Notes under the pieces: generated by a model
Databases searched by the model: none
What the model saw: the letters and a program-made list of their open reading frames with translations, nothing else
What the model was told of the DNA's origin: nothing
Translations under genes and position numbers: made by a program
NCBI GenBank assembly: GCA_032622095.1
Contig: CP136069.1
Location: forward strand, 6,958,036 to 7,022,035
Reading direction: 5' to 3'
Source of the DNA: Siphonodentalium dalli
Lineage: Eukaryota; Mollusca; Scaphopoda; Gadilida; Siphonodentaliidae
DNA length: 64,000 nucleotides
Part shown: in pieces, positions 22,801 through 34,800 of the stretch
How the letters are laid out: every line of letters begins with the position of its first letter
Position numbering within the stretch: the first letter of the stretch is position 1

Positions 22801-25800
22801 ATGCCACTAATGATTGCTGTGGCTAATTTCAAGGGCTGTTAGATATGCCAACGTTTTATGTATGCGCAGTGCTACGAATGTGCATCTACATTTCAAAGTT
22901 AGTTATTCATAATCATCCCGTGGTGCTCGATTTGCAGGACAAAGTAAAAGATTTGATACAACCCGAATCACATCGGTTTTAACCCTTTACCCAACAAACC
23001 GGCCAAATAAAGCTTCAACAGCCTAAAATATCTTCGGTCTGTCTCAATAACACCATACAAATATGGATATCATTGGAACCGGTTCATTGACCACATTGTG
23101 GTGGTTACAGTTATGCCCTGTGCCAATGCATTCTCTTATATATGCGAGTCGACCATAGGTCGCCTCGCATATATAAGAGAATGCATTGGCCTAAAAAAAA
23201 TCTTTTTTAATTTTAACACTTTTTACCATTTTTTCTTACATTCTTTAACAATTTTAGAATTTTTTCTTATATTTTTTTTTAATTTTTATAATATTTTTCT
23301 ACATTCTTTGACAATTTTATCATTTTTAATATGTGTTAAGCCAATGCATTCTCTTATATATGCGAGGCGACCTATGGTCGACTCGCATATATAAGAGAAT
23401 GCATTGGCACAGGGCCGTTCTGTTGGGTAAAGGGTTAAATCTTGAACGGTTCATAGGGCCCTAGTATTGGAGTTACTGTTGTTGAGTAGAACCCACGTAC
23501 TGAATGTGCTCTTTTGCAGGCTACTTTTGCCACTGCTGAAAGATAAATTATCAATTTCATCATTCAGTACAAATCACTTTAAAATTTTATACAAGGACAT
23601 AATATTCTGCAGGCAGTGCCGATGACCATGTACGTGTTTCTTAATCCTTCCATGAATGGAGCTTCCTCAAATTTTGCGAAAAACCTGTGCCAATGCATTA
23701 TAGTATTATATATACAAGTAGGGAGCCTTGCATATATAAGAGAATGCGCTGGCTTACAAGGTCAAGGTAAATATTTTGTTAGGCCAATGAATTATTTTCT
23801 TGTATATGTGAGGCTCCATATGGGAGACTCGTATATATATGAGAGAATGCACAGGCACAGGATCATTAATGATGCACCAGCACAGCTATCATCAAATCAA
23901 AGTGTCAATGACACTGTAGCTCAACTTGGAAAGGGAATAATTTCATGTGTTACAGTCAATGGAGTGATTAGGAATGTGGAAAGGCCTAGTTATGCAAAGA
24001 GTAAAATCCAAGATGGCCACTGGCAGCCATGTTTTTTTGCCGAATGAACCCAAAAAGACTTGTTTCCATTTACAAGTCATTGTTAACATCCATCACAAAT
24101 ATCATGATGATCCGACCAAAGCTATGACCTGTAGCCAGTGCCAAAGGATTTAGTCATGCAAAGAGTAAAATCCAAGATGGCTGCTGGTGGCCATGTTTTT
24201 TTGCCGAACGTCCCCAAAATGACTCATTCCCATCTACATGTCAATATTAACATCCATGACAAATTTCATGATGATCAGAAGAACAGTACGACCTGTAGCC
24301 CGTGCTAATGGATTGAATTTTGAAATCCAAGATGGTCACTGGCGGCCATGTTTTTTTGCCGAATGACCCCAAAATGACTCGTTCCCAACTACATGTTAAT
24401 GTCAACAGCCATGACAAATCTCATAATGATCCAACAACAGGTACGATCTGTAGCCCGTGCCAAAGGATTTAGTCATGCAAAGAGTAAAATCCAAGATGGC
24501 CACTGGTGGCCATGTTTTTTGGCCGAACAACCCCACCATTACTCGTTCCCATCTACATGACAATATTAACATCCATGACAAATTTCATGATGATCAGAAG
24601 AACAGTAAGACCTGTAGCCCGTGCTAATGGATTGAATTTTGAAATCCAAGATGGCCGCTGGTGGCCATGTTTTTTTGCCGAATGACCCCAAAATGACTCG
24701 TTCCCATCTAGATGTCAATGTCAACAGCAGACCTGTTAAGTTTTGAAAATGTCAATCCGGGAGATTTTTGCGAGAGGTACAGGGAGGTATGCCAAATATG
24801 TTCATGTTCCAAAAATCTTTTTTATGATGAAGATTACATAGCTTTTATGATGAAGATTACATAGTTTTTATGATGAAGATTACATAGTTTTTATGATGAA
24901 GATTTCATAGTTTTTATGATGAAGATTACATAGTTTTTATGATGAAGATTACATAGTTTTTATGATGAAGATTACATAGTTTTTATGATGAAGATTACAT
25001 AGTTTTTATGAGATTCTATTTGTGTTTATTTTATAAATATATAGACCTAAATAAAATGGTAATGAATGTCCTGTTGGTAATTGTAATAGAGCTGCTGTGA
25101 GTGGGAGATACCACCATTTCTTGAAGAGAAAGAAGCAGACGCTTCGTATAAACTAAGTAAAAATTCTCAGAATTCCACCGGAAACAGCCGCATATGCGTG
25201 AAACCGAAAGTACAAAATCGGAATAAACTACATACTGGACTCGTCTTACGGTTTAACCCCCCAAAGAAATGCACACATTCCACCATTTATTAAAAAAATT
25301 TAAGAAACAGAAACTTGGTTTAAAATAAGTAAAAACGAACCCGAGTTACACAGGTTAAAACCGAACATGTATGCGTGAAACCGAAAGTACAAAATGAACG
25401 TCTTACTGTTTTACCTGCAAACGAAATGGAAACATTACATACCACTAATCCGTTACTAAGAAATGTGCATCAATGGGGCCTTACAATACAGCTGCACACT
25501 TTACAACACCCTTTATACGTGTGGCTTCACTAGAGTGTGAAAATCAATTAATATCAGTCTTCAATCAGAGGGAACATCAAAGTTACCGCTGTGAATGTCA
25601 ATGTGTGGGTATTTACGGTACCGGAAATAAGGAAATTCCCGTCATTTGGGGAATCTCCCGCAAATGCACGAATTTTTAAAATAAAAAACTTGAACATCGT
25701 TCTTTTGGATTTTGAATGCGGGGTTTTGCTGAATCCGGGAGAAATTGGGGGTTATCCATATTTGCGGAATTGCTGTAGCAATCCGGGAGTCTCACGGACA

Positions 25801-28800
25801 ATCCGTGAAACTTAACAGCTCTGGTCAACAGTCATGACAAATTTCATAATGATCCGACCAAAGGTACGACCTGTAGCCCGTGCTAAAGGAAATTGTTGAC
25901 GAATACACACACGCACACACCCTCACACACACAGACGATGGATACCAAGCCATGGCAATAGCTCAAACTTTACAAAGTAAAGTTGAGCTAAAAAGGGTTA
26001 GAATTACCTATAAATGTTAGTTAATTTATCTTTTCTCACCTTATAGTGGACCACTGATCAAACCCGTCAAGTGGTTTAGTACCGTTCAGATTACCGCCTG
26101 CTAATCTAACTAATGTAGGGAACCAATCAGAAACATGAATTAGCTCATGTGATATCGCCCCCTTTTTCTTCAGTAACCGGCTACTAACGAACCCTATGCC
26201 ATGCATCCCTCCTTCCCATAACGTGTGCTTGTTTCCTCGAAGTGGCCAGTTATTACCACCTTCATACACCTCACCACCGTTATCTACAATGAAAGTTTAC
26301 AAGAAATGTATCAGCCAATCAAATCTCACCTTATAGTTGACCACTGATCAAACCCGTCAAGTGGTTTAGTACCGTTCAGATGACCGCCTGCTAATCTAAC
26401 TAACGTAGGGAACCAATCAGAAACATGAATTAGCTCATGTGATATCGCCCCCTTTTTCTTCAGTAATGGGCTACTAACGAACCCTACACCGTGCATCCCT
26501 CCTTCCCATAATGTGAGTTTGTTTCCTCGAAGCGGCCAGTTATTACCACCTTGATGCACCTGGCCACCATTATCTACAATGAAAGTTTTCAAAAAATATC
26601 AGCCAATCAAATCTAGCCTTATTGTTGACCATTGATAAAACTGTACAATGGTCTTTTACCATTCAGTTTATATCTTCAGTAATGGGCTATGTACACATGC
26701 CTCAAAATATGTTGCTGGTCATTTGCATAATGAGGTCCCCTGATGGTGAATTTAGTGATGCTACCCCGCACAGCAGGTACCTCATTCTGCATGACCTTGT
26801 CTGCCAATTTGCGGATATAGAGAGAGACTAAACTAAAAAAGAAAAAAAACTTTCTAGATAACTATCTAAAGAAACTAAATGAAAATGTCAATGACACTGT
26901 AGCTCAACTTGAAAAGGGAATAATTTCATGTGTTACAGTCAATGGAGTGATTAGGAATGTGGAAAGTTGAAAGGCCTCGTTATGCAAGAGTAAAATCCAA
27001 GATGGCCACTGGCGCCATGTTTTTTTGCCGAATGACCCCAAAAAGACTCGTTCCCATTTACATGTCATTGATAACATCCATGACAAATTTCACGATGATC
27101 CGACCAAAGATACGACTTGTAGCCCGTGCCAAAGGATTTGGTCATGCAAAGAGTAAAATCCAAGATGGCTGCTGGCGGACATGTTTTTTGGCCTAACGAC
27201 CCCAAAATTACTCGTTCCCATCTACATGTCAATATTAACATCCATGACAAATTTCATGATGATCAGACGAACAGTACGACCTGTAGCCCGTGCTAATGGA
27301 TTGAATTTTGAAATCCAAGATGACCACTGGCGGCCATGTTTTTTGAACATCCATGACAAATTTCATGATGATCCGAACAAAGGTACGACCTGTAGCCCGT
27401 GCCAAAGTATTTAGTCATGCAAAGAGTAAAATCCAAGATGGCTGCTGCAGCCATGTTTTTTGGCCAAATGACCCCAAAATGACTCGTTCCCATCTACATG
27501 TCAATGTCAACGCCCATGACAAATTTCATAATGATCCGACCAAAGGTATGACAAATTATTTAGTCATGCAAAGAGTAAAATCCAAGATGGCTGCCCGCGG
27601 CCATGTTTTTTGGCCCAATGACCCCAAAATGACTCGTTCCCATCTACATGTCAATGTCAACGCCCATGACAAATTTCATAATGATCCGACCAAAGGTATG
27701 ACAAATGATTTAGTCATGCAAAGAGTAAAATCCATGATGGCTGCCCGTGGCCATGTTTTATGGCCGAATGACCCCAAAATGAATCGTTCCCATCTATATG
27801 TCATTGTTAACATCCATGACAAATTTCATTATGATCCGACCAAAGGTAGGACCTGTAGCCCGTGCCAAACAATTTAGTCATGCAAAGAGTAAAATCCAAG
27901 ATGGCTGCTGGCGGCCATGTTTTTTGGCCGAATGACCCCAAAATGACTCGTTCCCATCTACATTTCAATATTAACATCCGTTACAAATTTCATGATGATC
28001 AGACGAACAGTAGGAGCTGTAGCCCGTGCTAATGGATTGAATTTGGAAATCCAAGATGGCCACTGGCAACCATGTTTTTTTCCGAATGACCCCAAAATGA
28101 CTCGTTCCCATCTAGATGTCAATGTCAACAGGTATGACAAATTTTATAAATATCCAACCAAAGGTACGACCTGTAGACCGTGCTAAAGGAAATTGTTGAC
28201 GAATCACTCACACACGCACACACCCTTGTTTGTATTACATACGTTGTGGGGACATTTCTTTAGAAATTCAAACAATACGTAGTTGTGAGGACTCCGGTTA
28301 TTTAGTAAATATATGCAAACTCGGAGGGTACCTTTAACTAAATAACGGCAATCTTTGTAACACATGCGTAGTATCATTTCCGCCTGGTGCGGACGAAAAA
28401 ATTTCCAAAAATAAAATTTTTCATCGCCTTAAGGGAAAAAATTGTTAACATTGTGAGGACATTGTTTTATGATATGAATGTCTTCACAGCGTTGGGTATA
28501 CACAAACACCCTCACACACGAATAACGGACGACAAAGCCATGGCAATACTGTACCGGCCGGTGGATAAATCGCATCGTTGGATAAGTCGCATTGAATTTT
28601 GAAGCTTAAAAGGTTGCCTTTTGGCTCTTTCTGTTGTATACGTCGCACCTATTTCAGTGGCTTGTAAGGGAACATCAAAATGACAGACCTGGATTTAGAG
28701 TTATTTAGAGCAGAGGAAGCATTTTTTTTAAATCTATTTATCACAGACGTAAAAATGAACGAACATTCCACCAATGCTTCCGGTATTCCCAATGTGATTT

Positions 28801-31800
28801 GGGGGAATTCCCAAGCATGGGAGATAACATTGGTTCATTTTCATTAGGAGTGTGTGGGAACATGGATTATAAAACTTATTATTTTGACTTGAAAGATGTT
28901 TGGACTTTGTCCTTCTTCGATTACACTCGTCTTTCACACTTTCTTTTAGATGGGCGCTAAAGCTATCAAACACTAACAATGATCTCTCTTTCATCAATCC
29001 ACCAGGCCTACAACTCCACACACTGTCCAACCACGCAAACATCTGTTTTTCGTCCACCCAACCTTTTTCTTGCACACGAATATTCACACCGGGCGGGAAT
29101 TTCTCTTTGGGCATTGTTTTCCTCTTGAAAATCAACGTAGGTTTTAGCTTTGTCCCATCTGCCATGCACGCAGGTATGAGGAAAGACACAGAATATCCTA
29201 TCATTTATAGGAATATAAAACTGAGACTCGGCTTACTGTTGTTTTAGGATAATGGCCTCGTTAATTTAGTTGTCGCCTAATTGTCGCGAAGCATGAATAA
29301 AAACGCTTTGGGCTAATAGTGATGCAATGCACTCTTCAGTATTAAGTGTCAACTATACTCAACGTGGGGATTAAATGTTATGCGTACACGGTACAGCATA
29401 AAATAATGTTTATGTAATATAAATAGGAGTTCGCACATACGCCTCATTAAAATATGAGAACACGCTGTCCAGACATGCATTTAGAGTCATTGGGGCTTTT
29501 ATTATGCCCATTCCAGGGCTCTAAATAAACATTCCGATGTGACGTCATCTGCTAGAAGTTTGCAGACATCAAAGAGATCATACAGCAGTCATTGAATGTG
29601 GGTCACTCAAGCACGTGTTACACAGTCAAGTCAAGGACGCCCACTGTTTGTGAATTTGCTGCTGTTTGCGGTGAATTCTTAGATATTAATACATATAATA
29701 CGATATTTATGTTTTAAATGTCGAACAGGGAATAAAATAAAGACAAAGTACATATGAGGATGGGGTATTTATTTATTTTTTGTATACCGAATTGTATTAT
29801 TTTATCGCATTGCAGTTAGTTTGCGTCGGCATTTTGTCCCGTTATTTACCTGTGATCGCAGTTGATTCCTCAAAATTCGGCTGAAAATATGCCCCTCGTT
29901 GACTTACCGATCTATAAGTCGCAGGAGGATTTTAATAGGACAAATTGGGTTAAAAAAGATGCGACTTATCCACCGGCCGGTACGGTAGCTCAAACTTTAC
30001 AAGGTAAAGTTGAGCTAAAAATGGGTTAATTTGATAATAAATATTCTTTTCAGAGAAAAAGAGGCCTAAGCATAATGAGGTTCCCAGAGGGTTAATTTGG
30101 TGATGCTAACCAACTTTGCGAGATAACGTCACTATATTCACCCTTTATCCCACAACGTGCCTACCGGCCTCACATAACCTACCTTTATATCCTTTAAGGG
30201 TCAGTTGTCGCCTCCATATTATATTTGGCCACTGTTATTTGCAAATAAAAAGTTCATTTTGATATAGCAATTAACAACAAATATAATCTTCAAGCCATAT
30301 AATACACTAGTGATGCAGACCAAATAGCAAAGGGTGGTCCATTCCAGTGCCCAGGCATATGTAAGGGTGGACCGTTCCACTGCCCAGGCATATGTAAGGG
30401 TGGACTGTTCCACTGCGAAAACCATGTGCCAATGCATTCTCTTATATAAGTGAGTCCCCCATAGGAGCCTCGCATATATCAGAGAATACATTGTCAAAAT
30501 AATATCTACCTTGACCTTGTAAGCCAGTGCATTCTCTTATATATAAGAGGCTATAATATGCTATGGGAGACTAGCATATATAAGAGTGCATTGACACAGG
30601 ATCTTTAATGCTGCACCAGCACAGCTCCCATCATGAACCTCACGGTTAAGAGATGAAACCTACCTGTCGAGAAGATAAGAATAGTGTTGTCCCATAAACC
30701 GTTCTGCTTCAGTGCATCAGTAATATTGCCTACAGCTTCATCCATACAGGTCGTCATACCTAATAACACAGTATAAGATGTTAAAGATGGCCTACAGCTT
30801 CATCCATACAGGTCGTCATACCTAATAACACAGTATAAGATGTTAAATATGGCCTACAGCTTCATCCATACAGGTCGTCATACCTAATAACACAGTATAA
30901 GATGTTAAAGATGGCCTACAGCTTCATCCATACATGTCGTCATACCTAATAACACAGTATAAGATGTTAAATATGGCCTACAGCTTCATCCATACAGGTC
31001 GTCATACCTAATAACACAGTATAAGATGTTAAAGATGGCCTACAGCTTCATCCATACAGGTCGTCATACCTAATAACACAGTATAAGATGTTAAAGATGG
31101 CCTACAGCTTCATCCATACAGGTCGTCATACCTAATAACACAGTATAAGATGTTAAAGATGGCCTACAGCTTCATCCATACAGGTCGTCATACCTAATAA
31201 CACAGTATAAGATGTTAAAGATGGCCTACAGCTTCATCCATACATGTCGTCATACCTAATAACACAGTATAAGATGTTAAAGATGGCCTACAGCTTCATC
31301 CATACAGGTCGTCATACCTAATAACACAGTATAAGATGTTAAAGATGGCCTACAGCTTCATCCATACAGGTCGTCATACCTAATAACACAGTATAAGATG
31401 TTAAAGATGGCCTACAGCTTCATCCATACAGGTCGTCATACCTAATAACACAGTATAAGATGTTAAAGATGGCCTACAGCTTCATCCATACATGTCGTCA
31501 TACCTAATAACACAGTATAAGATGTTAAAGATGGCCTACAGCTTCATCCATACAGGTCGTCATACCTAATAACACAGTATAAGATGTTAAAGATGGCCTA
31601 CAGCTTCATCCATACAGGTCGTCATACCTAATAACACAGTATAAGATGTTAAAGATGGCCTACAGCTTCATCCATACATGTCGTCATACCTAATAACACA
31701 GTATAAGATGTTAAAGATGGCCTACAGCTTCATCCATACAGGTCGTCATACCTAATAACACAGTATAAGATGTTAAAGATGGCCTACAGCTTCATCCATA

Positions 31801-34800
31801 CAGGTCGTCATACCTAATAACACAGTATAAGATGTTAAAGATGGCCTACAGCTTCATCCATACAGGTCGTCATACCTAATAACACAGTATAAGATGTTAA
31901 AGATGGCCTACAGCTTCATCCATACATGTCGTCATACCTAATAACACAGTATAAGATGTTAAAGATGGCCTACAGCTTCATCCATACAGGTCGTCATACC
32001 TAATAACACAGTATAAGATGTTAAAGATGGCCTACAGCTTCATCCATACAGGTCGTCATACCTAATAACACAGTATAAGATGTTAAAGATGGCCTACAGC
32101 TTCATCCATACATGTCGTCATACCTAATAACACAGTATAAGATGTTAAAGATGGCCTACAGCTTCATCCATACAGGTCGTCATACCTAATAACACAGTAT
32201 AAGATGTTAAAGATGGCCTACAGCTTCATCCATACAGGTCGTCATACCTAATAACACAGTATAAGATGTTAAAGATGGCCTACAGCTTCATCCATACAGG
32301 TCGTCATACCTAATAACACAGTATAAGATGTTAAAGATGGCCTACAGCTTCATCCATACATGTCGTCATACCTAATAACACAGTATAAGATGTTAAAGAT
32401 GGCCTACAGCTTCATCCATACAGGTCGTCATACCTAATAACACAGTATAAGATGTTAAAGATGGCCTACAGCTTCATCCATACAGGTCGTCATACCTAAT
32501 AACACAGTATAAGATGTTAAAGATGGTCTATCTCTTCCAACATACATACATATATAGTTTTGGGGTATAAAATAAGAAATATGAGTCGAGAACATGTCCT
32601 GGAAACTTCTATCAATTAATATTGATTTTATTTAGAATTTTCTTATATAATGCGATAGTCAAGTGGGACATTTTTTGTTACTATTTTTAGATATAGTTAT
32701 CCAGTATGCTACGCTCAGAATAAACGCAAGCCGTAAAATGTCTCAAATTGATTGTATGTGTATTATACCAGAAAAAAACAAAAATCAATATTAATTGATA
32801 GAAGCGTTTCCAGACAGGGGTCTTCGCTTCATATTTAGTATTATTTATAGTTTTCGATGTTGAAAAAATATTCTTGCAACAACATTAACAAAACAGGTTT
32901 TAAAATGGTGTTCTCAAACAGGTGAAGAGTATTTCCATAGGGAGCCTTGCATATATAAGAGAATACATTGGCCTAACACTTATACCTTTACCTTGTTAGC
33001 CAGTGCATTCTCTTATATATGGCAAACTCGCATATATAAGAGAACGAACTTCCAGCACAGGATCTTTAATGCTGCACCAGCACAGCTCCCATCAAGAAAG
33101 AGTTAAAAATACTTTATGATGAGATGCCCTGTGCCAATGCATTCTCTTATATATGCGAGTCGACAATAGGTCGCCTCGCATATATAAGAGAATGCATTGG
33201 CCTAACAAATTTTATTAAATTTTTTACAATTGTTAAAGAATGTAAGAAAAAATAATAAAAAATAATAAAATTGTTAAAGAATGTAAGAAAAAATTATAAA
33301 AAATTATAAAATTGTTAACGAATATAAGAATAAATGATAAAAATTGTTATAGAATGTAAGAAAAACTAATAAAAAATTATAATTTTTTTTTAAAGAATGT
33401 AAGAAAAAAAATATAAAAGATGATTAACCCTTTACCCAACAGAAGGGCCCTGTGCCAATGCATTCTCTTATATATGCGAGTCGACCATAGGTCGCCTCGC
33501 ATATATAAGAGAATGCATTGGCTTAACACATTAAAAATTATAAAATTGTTAAAGAATGTAAGAAAAAATGGTAAAAAGTGTTAAAAAAAGATTTTGTTTA
33601 GGCCAATGCATTCTCTTATATATGCGAGGCGACCTATGGTCGACTCGCATATATAAGAGAATGCATTGGCACAGGGTATAACTGTAACTATCACAATGTG
33701 GTCAAGGAGCCGGTTCCAATGATATCCATATTTGTATGGTTCTATTGAGACAGACCGAAGATATTTTAGGCTGTTGAAGCTTTATTTGGCCGGTTTTGGC
33801 CGGTTTGTTGGGTAAAGGGTTAAGATAAATAAATAAATGTACAAATCTATTGTATAACATATATTTCAGTGGGCGATATCAATGACATTTATAAAGGAGT
33901 CGTGGAGAGGCCCACCTGAATATATCCTTCTATTTTTATCTTTGATGTGTGAATACATATCAATGTATTTTTGTGGCACTTGTAAAGGTGCATGGACGGA
34001 TTGTAGAGCAACATACAGGAACATTGGCTGAAAAGATATAAAAAAATATGAATTCGTTGAACGGAGATGGATCTATTAAACTAAATTGCGCCTAGGCTGT
34101 AGTGATCTGAATGCTCAAAGTATGAAAGGTTTCTAATTGATGATCTAAGCTGTAGTTGTGGTTATGCTTATGAGGATCCTGAGCACTACATAGTCTTTTG
34201 CCCATTATTTTATAGACAACGTGAATCCTTAGTATTAACATTGAAAGACCTAGATTGTGAAATTTGTATTAAAGATTTTCTTATTGGATCATCCCATGTT
34301 GTTCCTAATACAAATTCAACAATATGTAATGCACTTCATATTTACTTTGAATCTAATGAGAGACTGTGATTACATATCAACTGCAGTACACTTTTTCTGC
34401 TTAAGTTTAACTTGCAGATTGATAAATGTGGATGTGTCGTATCATTCAAATTTATATGGTTATTATATCATCACAACTTTATTTGAATATTGAATCATTT
34501 TAAACTTTTAAACTCTAAACTCTTACTCATTGCCATCAACAGTATTTTCAGGATAACCCTGTTTTATTTAATCTTATTTAGTGACTTCATACTTAATGAT
34601 TATTAGGAATTTCCATGATACAAGATATATACACCATTAAATTGTCATGTGTCCTTGTTTGTCAACTTTTTGTATTTTTCTGTTTGGACCCAATAAAATA
34701 GGCTCTGCCTAAGTTTTGGGTCCAATTCATTCATGAGTTAATGAATAAATGTATTTAAAAAAAATAAAAAATAAATATAGGATTTACAACGAGTCCCCAG

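Larger units (their letters stand above)
23917..25990. mobile_element. Family D composite repeat, copy 1 (split by a hAT-like element)
   Basis: Inverted ends TAGCTCAACTT and AAGTTGAGCTA. The interior is a ~160-bp tandem repeat (GTAAAATCCAAGATGGC, CGTTCCCATCTACATGTCAA, CCTGTAGCCCGTGC) followed by a CA-rich microsatellite. Copy 2 at 26900-30017 is in the same orientation, so the two copies flank arylsulfatase exon 6. Confidence 0.65.
26900..30017. mobile_element. Family D composite repeat, copy 2 (with two nested insertions)
   Basis: Ends TAGCTCAACTT and AAGTTGAGCTA as in copy 1. Eight ~160-bp AAGATGGC units between 26.97 and 28.19 kb, then the CA-rich tract. A MITE at 28228-28505 and a pogo-like element at 28549-29985 are inserted in its 3' part. 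Confidence 0.65.

Noticed and set aside
26036-26592. Exon 6 pair as an assembly duplication
   Set aside because: The copies differ at several coding and intron positions and a third, decayed copy adjoins them, so this is a real and not very recent duplication. Long reads would settle it.
27353-27877. 174-codon plus-strand frame in the AAGATGGC array
   Set aside because: Follows the ~160-bp family D tandem unit and has repeated motifs with no known domain; repeat-driven.
30728-32526. CRISPR-like array of regular repeats
   Set aside because: Units are contiguous with no unique spacers, the sequence is eukaryotic, and the unit is explained by an exon-intron junction.
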